Source: Bacillota bacterium
GTDB lineage: Bacteria > Bacillota_I > Bacilli_A > Erysipelotrichales > Erysipelotrichaceae
Assembly: GCA_018065105.1 (NCBI GenBank)
Contig: JAGHTX010000137.1
Span: 1-40,753, forward strand
Direction: 5' to 3'
Length of the DNA stretch: 40,753 nucleotides
Made by a program: the position numbers and the translations under genes. Below the pieces are notes generated by a model. That model worked only from the letters and a program-made list of their open reading frames with translations, was not told the DNA's origin and did no database searches. This document shows positions 27,070 through 36,504 of the stretch, piece by piece. Position 1 is the first letter of the stretch. Each line of letters begins with the position of its first letter.

Positions 27070-27507
27070 TTATAAATATTTACGCATTTGAATATGAGGG
27101 ATACCATCTTCTAAGAATTCCTCTGAAGTTTGCACAAATCCTACATTTTCATAAAGCTTTCGTGCATAGACCTGTGCTTCTAAAGTAATGGAACTGCAAT
27201 CAAATTCTTTTTGTATGACTTCTATCGCTTTTTCTAAAAGTTTAGTGGCTATCCCTTCTCTTCTGCGTGTCGACAGAACTCTTCCTATCGCAACATCTTC
27301 AAAACGAATTCCAGGTGGAATTAAACGGCAATAGGCCAGAATGCTTCCTTCTTCTTGTAAATAGATATGAATGGATGTTAGATCCATTTCATCTATTTCT
27401 GGATACGGACATTCTTGTTCGACCACAAAGACATCCACTCTTGTTTTATAGATTTGGTAAAGTTCTTTTGTGGTTAATTCTTCAAATCTTTTTACTACAA
27501 ATTCCAT
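27070..27507 (-). CDS. GNAT family N-acetyltransferase (ElaA-like)
   Basis: ELYQIYKTRVDVFVVEQECPYPEIDEMD...AIGRVLSTRRREGIATKLL. Confidence 0.88.
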   Translation of the reverse strand: MEFVVKRFEELTTKELYQIYKTRVDVFVVEQECPYPEIDEMDLTSIHIYLQEEGSILAYCRLIPPGIRFEDVAIGRVLSTRRREGIATKLLEKAIEVIQKEFDCSSITLEAQVYARKLYENVGFVQTSEEFLEDGIPHIQMRKYL

Positions 27508-28490
27508 TATTTTATATCCGCATCAAATAAAATGCCTGCACGCTTTCTAGCTTCGCTCATATTCTTACATACATTATAACTAATTTCTAACAGCTTTTGA
27601 TAGCTATCTTCATCCTGTTCTTCCAGGATTCGTTTGAATTCTAGGAATTCATAGGACATTCCATGGGCATCTTTATCAAATTCATAGACACTTTCTTGCC
27701 CGGCATTGTCTATAACTTTGAAACTTCTCATTCTAGACATCGGTCCTTCAACAAGAATAACTCCTTTATCGCCTTGAATCGTATTGACAATAGGTGCCTT
27801 ACAGTCTTTAGCTCCAATGGCAATAGCCTTAAAGTTTCCATAGTCTAAGGTTGCGATTCCACTTGTATCAATGCCTTTTTCTACATTGGCCATATATTCC
27901 ATTTTTTGAGGTGCTCCAAAAAGACCAATCATCGCATTGATGTTATAGACATTGATGTCCATTAGGGCTCCTCCGGATTTGTGTGGATCAAAGGCAGGTA
28001 AAATGTTTCCTTCTTTAAAGGCATTGTAACGAGAAGAATATTGAGAATAGTTGAAATTTAAAATCTTGATGGATCCAATTTCATTCAATTTTTCTTTTAG
28101 TGCCTTATAGGCTGGCATATGATGTACGGTTACCGCTTCAAATAGTTTAACGTTTTTTTCTTTTGAGATTTGAATTAAATCTTCTAGTTCTTCAATATTG
28201 GAAGTCACTGGTTTTTCCATAATAACGTGTTTACCAGCACATAGAGCTTGTTTGGCAAAGCTATAGTGTAAATGATTAGGTAGACCTACATAGATCGTAT
28301 CTATGTCCGCCTTTAACATTTCTTCATAGTCTTGGAAGTATCCATCTAAATTGTATTTTTCAATCAATCCCTTTGTCTTTTCGACAGATCGTGGTGATGT
28401 ATAGATATAGGCTTTTTCTATGTTTAAAACATCATAAGTAGATAGAAAATCATGTACAATCATCCCTGTTCCTAAAATACCTAATTTCAT
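27507..28490 (-). CDS. Gfo/Idh/MocA family oxidoreductase
   Basis: LGILGTGMIVHDFL, YVGLPNHLHYSFAKQALCAGKHVIMEKPVT, GGALMDINVYNI. Confidence 0.92.
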   Translation of the reverse strand: MKLGILGTGMIVHDFLSTYDVLNIEKAYIYTSPRSVEKTKGLIEKYNLDGYFQDYEEMLKADIDTIYVGLPNHLHYSFAKQALCAGKHVIMEKPVTSNIEELEDLIQISKEKNVKLFEAVTVHHMPAYKALKEKLNEIGSIKILNFNYSQYSSRYNAFKEGNILPAFDPHKSGGALMDINVYNINAMIGLFGAPQKMEYMANVEKGIDTSGIATLDYGNFKAIAIGAKDCKAPIVNTIQGDKGVILVEGPMSRMRSFKVIDNAGQESVYEFDKDAHGMSYEFLEFKRILEEQDEDSYQKLLEISYNVCKNMSEARKRAGILFDADIK

Positions 28491-28494
28491 ATCT

Positions 28495-29238
28495 TTATTC
28501 CTCCATTAGTATTTGAATCGCCTGTGCCACACTTTTGACAATATGTGTAACTTTTTCTTGTATATCTTTTGGACTGTTCTTAAATGTAAAAGAGTGATCC
28601 GCAACTTCTAACATGGGTAAATCGTTATAACTGTCCCCGATTCCGGCAACTGTATCGTTTTTGAAATATTCTTGAATGAATTTAACCCCATTGCCTTTTG
28701 AACATCCTTTGGGAACAATATCAATAGAATTCTTATTCACAAAGGGTGATACATCCTTGTATAATTCCACAATTTCTTGAGCCACTTCTTTTGCCTCTTC
28801 TTCGGTACTTACAACTATCGATAGCCCATGAACATTTTCGTTCTTGACTATACTATAATCAGTTACCTTTACTACAGGAATAACTTCTTTCCATCCTACT
28901 GAAGTCATATAGGCTTTTTCTCGGCTGGCTGTTTGTACTAACATCCAGTAGTTTTTAGAATATCGATTCCAGATATCTTCTCCTACGTCGTAAGGAATCT
29001 CTTTTGAAAACAAGACATTTAGATCTTTGTCTAGGATAATGGCTCCGCTTGAGGCTATATAAAAATCCGGATGCAGTCCTCTTGGATTGTGATCCACTGC
29101 ACCCGTTAAAAAACGTCCCGTACAAAGTCCAAATTTATTGCCTGCTTTTTGAAATTTTCGTATGGCAAATAGATCACGAAGATGGGCTCTTCGGTGAAAA
29201 ATAAGTGTACCATCCATGTCACTCGCAAGTATTTTCAT
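28495..29238 (-). CDS. HAD-IIB family phosphatase
   Basis: MKILASDMDGTLIFHRRAH...LCTGRFL...GIGDSYNDLPMLEVADHSFTFKNSP. Confidence 0.9.
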   Translation of the reverse strand: MKILASDMDGTLIFHRRAHLRDLFAIRKFQKAGNKFGLCTGRFLTGAVDHNPRGLHPDFYIASSGAIILDKDLNVLFSKEIPYDVGEDIWNRYSKNYWMLVQTASREKAYMTSVGWKEVIPVVKVTDYSIVKNENVHGLSIVVSTEEEAKEVAQEIVELYKDVSPFVNKNSIDIVPKGCSKGNGVKFIQEYFKNDTVAGIGDSYNDLPMLEVADHSFTFKNSPKDIQEKVTHIVKSVAQAIQILMEE

Positions 29239-29251
29239 AGGACCTCACTTT

Positions 29252-30331
29252 CTAAAACATTCTTAAAATATCGTTGTATGTCGCAAATATCATCAGTCCA
29301 AACAACAAAATAAAGCTGGCGATAATAATGGTTTCAACAATTTTAATATTAATTTTTCTTCTGAATAGTTTTTCTATACATAAAATCAAGATACGACCAC
29401 CATCTAGTGCAGGTAGTGGTATTCCATTAAAGATTCCAATATTTAGGGAAATGATTCCAATTAAGGCAATATAAGAACGCAATCCCATTTGTGTTGTCTT
29501 CTTTGTGGTTTGATAAATTCCTACTGGTCCTGAAAGATCTTTTACCCCATTTCCTTTGAACAATTGTCCTAAGGCAGTAAAGATGGTTCCGGCTGTATCG
29601 ATTAGATTTTTTGTTCCTACCGAAAAACATTCATACCAGGCGATTTTACGATACGATACTTGTGTGGTAAAGCCAACATAATACATCGTATTTTCTTCAT
29701 CAAAGGCTGGTGTCATTTTTAATTGAACTTCTTTTCCATCTCGTTTTACAGTCAATGTTAAATCATCGTGGTGAAATTGCACAAATTCAGAAAAGTCTGA
29801 CTGGGTTTTGGGAACCATACTTTCTTTTCCCGATTCCACTTTGATAATTTCATCTTTTGGTAACAACCCTGCTTCTTGAGCTGGTGTGTTTTCAATAATT
29901 TCATAGACAATTGGTTTGGCTTCTTCCGCCACGACACCATTGGCAAGTGCCAATCCTACAAAGATGGCCCATGCCAGAATGAAGTTCATAACAATACCAG
30001 CTAACATGACGCATACTTGTTGGTACCATGGTTTATGATTCAACTTTTCGTCTTCTGGTACATCATGAATCCAGCTGTCTTCATCGTCTTCATCATTGCT
30101 TCCATCTTCTTCTCCGGCCATCATCACATAGCCTCCGATGGGAAAAGCACGAATGGAAAATAAAGTAACTCCTTTTCCTGGACATTGAAATAAAACAGGT
30201 CCCATTCCAATGGAGAATTCATGGCAATGTACACCAAAAAATCTCGCTACAATAAAGTGTCCAAATTCATGAAGGACAACGATAATTGTCAACATGAATA
30301 AAAACGCAAGAATTGTGATAATTGTACTCAA
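29252..30331 (-). CDS. rseP: RIP metalloprotease RseP/RasP (M50)
   Basis: VVLHEFGHFIVARFFGVHCHEFSIGMGPVLF, PDZ segment, NIGIFNGIPLPALDGGRILI. Confidence 0.95.
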   Translation of the reverse strand: MSTIITILAFLFMLTIIVVLHEFGHFIVARFFGVHCHEFSIGMGPVLFQCPGKGVTLFSIRAFPIGGYVMMAGEEDGSNDEDDEDSWIHDVPEDEKLNHKPWYQQVCVMLAGIVMNFILAWAIFVGLALANGVVAEEAKPIVYEIIENTPAQEAGLLPKDEIIKVESGKESMVPKTQSDFSEFVQFHHDDLTLTVKRDGKEVQLKMTPAFDEENTMYYVGFTTQVSYRKIAWYECFSVGTKNLIDTAGTIFTALGQLFKGNGVKDLSGPVGIYQTTKKTTQMGLRSYIALIGIISLNIGIFNGIPLPALDGGRILILCIEKLFRRKINIKIVETIIIASFILLFGLMIFATYNDILRMF

Positions 30332-30342
30332 CTAAATACCCC

Positions 30343-31116
30343 CTATACAATTAGTACATACAAGAATCCAAAGATTAATAAATTTATTAATAAAGAATCC
30401 ACACGGTCCAAGATTCCACCATGTCCTGGTAATAAATTTGAGAAATCTTTGATGTTATAGTAACGTTTGATTAAGCTGAAGCATAAGTCCCCTCCTTCAG
30501 CTACAACTGGACAAACTAGGCATAACGCAAGATTTAATAAAGAATTGATATTTCCTACATAGAAATAAGATAAACCGAAGGAAAGAATAGTTCCGAAAAT
30601 CCATCCTCCAAAGAATCCTTCCCAACTCTTCTTAGGCGAAATTCTTGGATTCATTTTGTGTTTTCCAATACTTCTTCCTACCGCCCAGGCACCTGTATCG
30701 GAACCATAGTTCGCTAAACAGATTGTGACTAAATACAAGTGATTGCTTCCTGGTACTAAATATCCTAGTGTTTGATAGATTAATGAGAAAGCAGTGAAAT
30801 ACGTTAAGCAATAGAAGGCTTCTTCAATGTCCATACTTTCAATAAAAATTGGTAACATCCAGATTAAAGCGAATGGAAGGAAAATTCCTGCCATAAAATA
30901 TTGTTCAGGAATCCAGCGAGTTACCAAAACAGCAGCAATAAGGGCTGGCATTAACCACACTGGCCATTGTTTGAAGCTGTGGGAATAGCGTAACCATTCA
31001 TAACCCCCACCAATTAAAATAATTAAGGCTAATAATTCTAACCAGATTCCTCCACGCCATAAAGGCAATATTACGGCTGCAATGATGCAGATAGCAGTTA
31101 TAATTCTTTCTTTCAT
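30343..31116 (-). CDS. cdsA: Phosphatidate cytidylyltransferase
   Basis: DTGAWAVGRSIGKHKMNPRISPKKSWEGFFGG...KRYYNIKDFSNLLPGHGGILDRVDSLL. Confidence 0.95.
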   Translation of the reverse strand: MKERIITAICIIAAVILPLWRGGIWLELLALIILIGGGYEWLRYSHSFKQWPVWLMPALIAAVLVTRWIPEQYFMAGIFLPFALIWMLPIFIESMDIEEAFYCLTYFTAFSLIYQTLGYLVPGSNHLYLVTICLANYGSDTGAWAVGRSIGKHKMNPRISPKKSWEGFFGGWIFGTILSFGLSYFYVGNINSLLNLALCLVCPVVAEGGDLCFSLIKRYYNIKDFSNLLPGHGGILDRVDSLLINLLIFGFLYVLIV

Positions 31117-31814
31117 GAAGTTAATCCTCCAAATCTTCTGTCTCTATTTTGATATTCCTGAATACAACGATTTAATTCTTTTTGATCAAAGTCTGGCCAT
31201 GCCACAGGTGTAAAGATCAATTCTGCGTAGGCGATTTGCCATAATAAGTAGTTGGAGATTCTTTGTTCCCCACTAGTACGAATCATTAAATCAATATCTT
31301 CTGGTACCATTAAATAATTCGCTACTTCTTCTTCCGTAATGTCGTTTGTTCTTTCTCCTTTAGCAACTTGGTCGGCATACTTTTGAATACCTAACAATAA
31401 TTCTCTTCTTGAACCGTAATTGATCGCTAAACACAATTCCAGTCCGGTATTTTTTTCTGTCATGCCTACAGCTTTGTTGATTACATCTTGTGTATCTTGT
31501 GGGAAACGATTCAATTCTCCCGCAAAAGTAACTCGAATATTTTTTTCCATTAATTCTTTAATAAACATATTGAAGAAGATTCCTGGTAATTTACATAAGA
31601 ACCCTACTTCATCTTCCGGTCTTTTCCAGTTTTCCGTAGAAAACGCGTATAATATCAATTTTTTTATTCCCAGTTCATTACATGCTAGCGCAATGTCTCG
31701 AACATTGTTTGCACCTTGTTTGTGCCCAGCCGTTCTTGGCAAGCCTTTTGCCTTTGCCCAACGACCATTTCCGTCCATAATGATGGCCACGGTTTGTGGA
31801 ATCCCAAGACTCAT
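31113..31814 (-). CDS. uppS: Isoprenyl transferase (undecaprenyl diphosphate synthase)
   Basis: VAIIMDGNGRWAKAKGLPRTAGHKQGA, YAFSTENWKRP, DLMIRTSGEQRISNYLLWQIAYAELIF. Confidence 0.96.
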   Translation of the reverse strand: MSLGIPQTVAIIMDGNGRWAKAKGLPRTAGHKQGANNVRDIALACNELGIKKLILYAFSTENWKRPEDEVGFLCKLPGIFFNMFIKELMEKNIRVTFAGELNRFPQDTQDVINKAVGMTEKNTGLELCLAINYGSRRELLLGIQKYADQVAKGERTNDITEEEVANYLMVPEDIDLMIRTSGEQRISNYLLWQIAYAELIFTPVAWPDFDQKELNRCIQEYQNRDRRFGGLTS

Positions 31815-31873
31815 AACTAACCTACTTTCTAATTTATAACAGTAAATAACTAAAGATAGTATAAACTAAAATA

Positions 31874-31900
31874 GAAAAAAACCCAAATAATTGGGTTTTC
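31874..31900 (-). terminator. Terminator downstream of frr
   Basis: Minus strand AAACCCAA ttatt TTGGGTTTTTTTC. Confidence 0.75.
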
Positions 31901-31903
31901 TTT

Positions 31904-32449
31904 TTAAACAGCCATGATGTCTTTTTTCTTTGTTTCAACCATTTTTTCGATTTGTTCAACGTAGCTATCTGTTAACTTTTGTGAATCTTCTAAAGCTTCA
32001 TCACGATCATCTTCTGTTAAATCTTTGTTCTTTTTGATAGCGTTGTTTGCATCTCTTCTTAAGTTACGGATTGCAACTTTTGCTTGTTCACCATATTTTT
32101 GCGCTTCTTTCGCTAATTGTGTACGACGTTCTCCTGTTAATTGAGGTACGTTGATACGAACTAGATCTGCTTCACCTTGAGGAGTTAATCCTAAGTTTGC
32201 AGCCGCGATTGCGTGTGTAATAGGTTTAACCAATTGACGGTCATAAGGTTTAACAACCAATTGAGTACCTTCTAATACTTGGATACGAGAAACTTGGTTG
32301 ATAGGTGTCATTTCTCCATAGTATTCTACTTGTACTCTTTCCAACATTGTAGCACTTGCTCTTCCTGTACGAATGGCACGTAAGTTATTTTCTAAGTTTT
32401 CGATGGTTTCCATCATTTCCGCTTCTGTTAATTCTAAAATTTCGATCAT
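31904..32449 (-). CDS. frr: Ribosome recycling factor
   Basis: NLRAIRTGRASATMLERVQVEYYGEMTPINQVSRI...RRDANNAIKKNKDLTEDD. Confidence 0.96.
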   Translation of the reverse strand: MIEILELTEAEMMETIENLENNLRAIRTGRASATMLERVQVEYYGEMTPINQVSRIQVLEGTQLVVKPYDRQLVKPITHAIAAANLGLTPQGEADLVRINVPQLTGERRTQLAKEAQKYGEQAKVAIRNLRRDANNAIKKNKDLTEDDRDEALEDSQKLTDSYVEQIEKMVETKKKDIMAV

Positions 32450-32459
32450 TTTCTTTCTC

Positions 32460-33167
32460 CTATCTTGTAACTAAAGTTCCATTTACTTCGCCTTTAACAG
32501 CTTTAACGATATTTCCTGTTTCATTCATATTGAATACGACTAATTCAATATTGTTGTCATTACACATAGTAATAGCTGTAGAGTCCATTACTTTTAATCC
32601 TTTGTTTAATACATCCATGAAAGATAATATTTCAAATTTCTTTGCTTCTGGATTTACTTTAGGGTCTGAATCATAAACTCCATCTACACCATTTTTCGCA
32701 ACTAGGATAATATCCGCTTTAATTTCACTCGCTCTTAGAGCAGCTGTTGTATCTGTACTGAAGAAAGCAGATCCTGTACCAGCACCAAAGATAACAACTC
32801 TACCTTTTTCTAAGTGACGTAATGCACGTCTCAAGATGAATGGTTCTGCTACTTTTTGCATTTCAATAGCTGTTTGTACACGAGTATCGACTCCTTCATT
32901 TTCTAAAGAGTTTTGGATAGCTAAGGCATTCATTACAGTTCCTAACATTCCAATGTAGTCTGATTGTGCACGGTCCATTCCTAATTGTGACATGGCAGCT
33001 CCTCGAACAAAGTTTCCACCACCAACTACAACGGCTAATTCTACGCCTAAGTCACTAACTTCTTTTAATTCTTTTGCTAAAGCTTTTAGAGTTTCTGGAT
33101 CGAATCCAAATCCGGTTCCACCAGAAAGTGCTTCACCACTTAATTTCAATAATACACGTTTATACAT
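32460..33167 (-). CDS. pyrH: UMP kinase
   Basis: [51 protein letters not shown]. Confidence 0.96.
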   Translation of the reverse strand: MYKRVLLKLSGEALSGGTGFGFDPETLKALAKELKEVSDLGVELAVVVGGGNFVRGAAMSQLGMDRAQSDYIGMLGTVMNALAIQNSLENEGVDTRVQTAIEMQKVAEPFILRRALRHLEKGRVVIFGAGTGSAFFSTDTTAALRASEIKADIILVAKNGVDGVYDSDPKVNPEAKKFEILSFMDVLNKGLKVMDSTAITMCNDNNIELVVFNMNETGNIVKAVKGEVNGTLVTR

Positions 33168-33229
33168 AAAAGATTTCTCCTTATTCCTAACAATTATACA
33201 CTATCTATTATTTAAAGAAAAGTAAGTCC

Positions 33230-33263
33230 AAAAAAAAGGCAGTTGTGAGTACCAACTACCTTT
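33230..33263 (-). terminator. Terminator downstream of tsf
   Basis: Minus strand AAAGGTAGTTG gtactca CAACTGCCTTTTTTT. Confidence 0.8.
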
Positions 33264-33281
33264 CGTATCAATTTTGCTTGA

Positions 33282-34172
33282 TTAAGCTTTCATTTGTGCA
33301 GCTACTTCAGCAGCGAAGTCTTCTACACGTTTTTCAATTCCTTCACCAGCTTCGTAACGAACGAAACATTTAACTCCAGCACCTTGTTGTTTTAAGAATG
33401 TAGATACTTTTGTTTTTGCTTCTAAGAAGTATTCTTGGTCTAATAATGAAACTTCTGAGAAGTGTTTAGAAATTTTTCCAGCTAAGATTCCTTGTAATAC
33501 TTTGTCTGGTTTTCCAGCTAGTTTTGGATCAGCCTTCATGATGTTTAATTGAACTTCTTTTTCGTGTTCCATTTCAGCAGCAGGAACATCAGCTTGTGAA
33601 ACGTATAATGGTTTCATTGAAGCAACTTGCATAGCGATGTTTTTAGCGATTGCATCAGCTTTACCAGTTAATACAACTAATGAAGAAATTCTTCCTCCAC
33701 CGTGCATATAAGTTCCGAATACTTCATCATCTGCTTTTTCGATGATTTGGAAACGACGGAATGAAATTTTTTCTCCGATTGTAGCAGTAGCGTTTACTAC
33801 CATATCGTTGATTGTTCCTTCAGCTCCAGCAGTAGCTAAAGCAGCATCCATATCAGCAGGTTTGTTAGCTAATAATGCAGCTTGGATGTTGTCTAATAAT
33901 CCTAAGAATTTTTCGTTTTTAGCAACGAAGTCTGTTTCTGAGTTAACTTCGAATAATACAGCAGTGTTTCCTTCTGTAGCTACACGAGTTAAACCTTCAG
34001 CAGCGATACGACCTTCTTTTTTAGCTGATTTTGCGATACCTTTTTCACGTAACCAGTCAACGGCTTTGTTCATGTCTCCATCACATTCAGTTAAGGCTTT
34101 TTTACAGTCCATCATACCAGCGCTTGTTTTTTCACGTAATTCTTTTACTAAAGCAGCAGTAATTTTTGCCAT
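33282..34172 (-). CDS. tsf: Elongation factor Ts
   Basis: LVKELREKTSAGMMDCKKALTECDGDMNKAVDWLREKGIAKSAKK; NSETDFVAKNEKF. Confidence 0.97.
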   Translation of the reverse strand: MAKITAALVKELREKTSAGMMDCKKALTECDGDMNKAVDWLREKGIAKSAKKEGRIAAEGLTRVATEGNTAVLFEVNSETDFVAKNEKFLGLLDNIQAALLANKPADMDAALATAGAEGTINDMVVNATATIGEKISFRRFQIIEKADDEVFGTYMHGGGRISSLVVLTGKADAIAKNIAMQVASMKPLYVSQADVPAAEMEHEKEVQLNIMKADPKLAGKPDKVLQGILAGKISKHFSEVSLLDQEYFLEAKTKVSTFLKQQGAGVKCFVRYEAGEGIEKRVEDFAAEVAAQMKA

Positions 34173-34199
34173 GGTTATATCCTCCCTAATTCCAATTTA

Positions 34200-35087
34200 T
34201 TAAGCTTCTGTTTTTTCAGCAGGTTTTTCGTCTGTTCTTGGACGATTGAAACGACGTGTTTTGCGTTCCATTTGGCGACGACGACGTTCTTCGTTCTTTT
34301 GACGACGACGACGTTCATTTTCAGCGATTTGAGCTTCAACGTTTTTGATTACGTCATCCATTGTTACGTCTTCTTCAGTTTCATCTAAGTAAGCTAATTC
34401 TAATAATCCACCCTTAGAATCTACGATAGCGTCTGCCATGATAGTTGTTACTAATTTGATTGAGCGGCTTGCATCATCGTTTGAAGCGATTGGATATTCT
34501 GCATCTTCTGGATCACAGTTAGTGTCTAACATAGCGAATACAGGGATTCCTAATTTTTTAGCTTCAGCAACAGCATTGTGTTCTTCTTTTGGGTCGATAA
34601 TGAATAAAGCATCTGGAAGTTTCTTCATTTCTTTAATTCCACCTAAAGAAGTTTCTAATTTAGCTTTTTCTTTACGTAAGAAAGCTTGTTCTTTTTTAGT
34701 GTAAACTTCGATTTTTCCGCTAGCTTCCATTTCTTCGATTTCAACTAAACGTTTAACACGTTTTTGAATTGTACGGAAGTTTGTTAATAAACCACCTAAC
34801 CAACGTTTGTTTACATAGAATGATCCTGAACGTAAAGCTTGTTCTTCAACGATTTCAGCAGCATTTTTCTTAGTTCCTACGAATAGAACTTTTCCTCCGC
34901 GTTCAGAGATTTCTTTTAACGCGTTGTAAGCTACTTCGATTTGTTCTTGAGTTTGGTTTAAGTCTACGATGTAAACTCCATTGCGGCTAGTGTAGATGAA
35001 TGGTTTCATCTTTGGGTTCCAGCGGCGAGTTTGGTGTCCAAAATGTACACCATTTTCTAGCATTTTCTTGATTGATACAATTGACAT
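34200..35087 (-). CDS. rpsB: 30S ribosomal protein S2
   Basis: MLENGVHFGHQTRRWNPKMKPFIYTSRNGVYIVDL...WLGGLLTNFRTI. Confidence 0.97.
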   Translation of the reverse strand: MSIVSIKKMLENGVHFGHQTRRWNPKMKPFIYTSRNGVYIVDLNQTQEQIEVAYNALKEISERGGKVLFVGTKKNAAEIVEEQALRSGSFYVNKRWLGGLLTNFRTIQKRVKRLVEIEEMEASGKIEVYTKKEQAFLRKEKAKLETSLGGIKEMKKLPDALFIIDPKEEHNAVAEAKKLGIPVFAMLDTNCDPEDAEYPIASNDDASRSIKLVTTIMADAIVDSKGGLLELAYLDETEEDVTMDDVIKNVEAQIAENERRRRQKNEERRRRQMERKTRRFNRPRTDEKPAEKTEA

Positions 35088-35192
35088 AATAGTCCTTCCT
35101 TTCCGTTACTCCTCCATCATTTCCAACGATCGCAACACAGTTGTGCACGGGCAATCGAATCCATGATGTGTGTATTTTGCGCGTACCCACGC
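35088..35192 (-). other. rpsB 5' leader (about 105 nt), possible r-protein leader RNA
   Basis: Region between predicted start site and rpsB ATG, GC-richer than its surroundings and containing potential pairings (gcgtggGTAcgcgc; gattcgattgcccgtgcac...gttgcgatcgttgg). Confidence 0.35.
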
Positions 35193-35198
35193 CGAATC

Positions 35199-35227
35199 AT
35201 TATACCAATTTCTCCTTATGATTTCAA
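35199..35227 (-). promoter_or_regulatory. Promoter of rpsB-tsf operon
   Basis: Minus strand TTGAAA (35222-35227), 17 bp, TATAAT (35199-35204). Confidence 0.75.
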
Positions 35228-35254
35228 CCTATTTTAAAAGATTCTATAGTAAAT

Positions 35255-35578
35255 CTACATAATAATTTCGCTGTCAAAATACTGTTCCGTAAAGTGGACA
35301 AAATGGCTGATTTCTTCTTTTGAAAATACACTTCCTGCAAGAGCAACCACCCATTTATCTTCGTTGTCATTTTTTCTATGAACAATTGCGATAATCTCTC
35401 CTTCAAATTCCTGCACAGGAATGTCTATGCCGACAATATACGCATCTTGTTCTTCTCCATCTTCGGCTAGAATACCTGGCACATATCCATAGTTTACTGG
35501 ATAGATCATATCTTTAAATTTAGGATGATGGCTGCCTAGGGGACGGTCCACCATTACAGTTACTCTTTTTCCTATCAT
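35255..35578 (-). CDS. Inorganic pyrophosphatase-family protein (short form)
   Basis: VMVDRPLGSHHPKFKDMIYPVNYGYVPGILAEDGEEQDAYIVGIDIPVQEFEGEIIAIVHR resembles soluble PPase (PF00719). Confidence 0.75.
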   Translation of the reverse strand: MIGKRVTVMVDRPLGSHHPKFKDMIYPVNYGYVPGILAEDGEEQDAYIVGIDIPVQEFEGEIIAIVHRKNDNEDKWVVALAGSVFSKEEISHFVHFTEQYFDSEIIM

Positions 35579-35616
35579 TTTCCCTCCAAAAAGAAAGACC
35601 TATCTTTCGATAAGTC

Positions 35617-36504
35617 CTAAAGTTTCGCTAGAGGATGTGCGCTTAAGTACACTTCCTTTAATTTTTTATTGGTTACGTGTGTATAAATCTGGGTTGTAGA
35701 TAAAGAAGAGTGTCCTAACAATTCTTGAACAACACGAATGTCCGCCCCATTGTCTAATAAATGCGTCGCAAACGAGTGACGAAGCATATGCGGGTGTACA
35801 TTCATTGCCATACCGATTTGATCGGCATGTTTCTGCATCAAGAACTGAATTCCACGGGAAGTAAACCCTTTTCCTTTAAGATTGACAAACACATGCTCAT
35901 CTTGTGCGTATTTTTCCCAATACCCCAGTTTGTATCTGGCTAATTGTTTTTCAAATCCTTTAAAGAATGGAACAATTCTTTCTTTGTCCCCTTTTCCTCG
36001 AATTCGTACCACACGTGAGTCTACATCGATTTGCGCCCATGTCAGCTCAACCACTTCGCTAACACGAAGGCCGCACGCATACATCATGGTAAATAATGTT
36101 TTATCGCGAAGTCCTGCATCTTCTTCCACTACATATGTATTCAGAAAATGTTTTACTTCGGATACGAATAAAAAGTCAGGAACCTTACGCTTATTTTTAG
36201 GAGATTGTACACTTTCCATTGGATTGTTGCCAATCCCATAATATTCGTTTAAATAGCGATAAAACGAACGATAGGTTGAAAGCTTTCTTGCCATTGTGGA
36301 ATCTTTGGCAAGACTCTCCAAACGATATTCGGTAATAAAATTTAGAATAGTCAGACGATCGACCTCTTCAAAAGTGGTATATCCTTGAGAGGTTATATAA
36401 TCCCTTAACTGTTCCAGATCTCGACGATACGAATCCACCGTTTTTTCGGATTTCGAATGTCTAGAATAAATGAAATCAAGAAATTTCTCAATCCACTCGT
36501 TCAT
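35617..36504 (-). CDS. xerC: Tyrosine recombinase XerC/XerD-like
   Basis: [65 protein letters not shown]; sits at the codV/xerC position after trmFO. Confidence 0.9.
   Translation of the reverse strand: MNEWIEKFLDFIYSRHSKSEKTVDSYRRDLEQLRDYITSQGYTTFEEVDRLTILNFITEYRLESLAKDSTMARKLSTYRSFYRYLNEYYGIGNNPMESVQSPKNKRKVPDFLFVSEVKHFLNTYVVEEDAGLRDKTLFTMMYACGLRVSEVVELTWAQIDVDSRVVRIRGKGDKERIVPFFKGFEKQLARYKLGYWEKYAQDEHVFVNLKGKGFTSRGIQFLMQKHADQIGMAMNVHPHMLRHSFATHLLDNGADIRVVQELLGHSSLSTTQIYTHVTNKKLKEVYLSAHPLAKL

Noticed and set aside
34987-35190. 67-aa minus-strand ORF in the rpsB leader
   Set aside because: Out of frame with rpsB, overlaps its start, and better explained by leader RNA.
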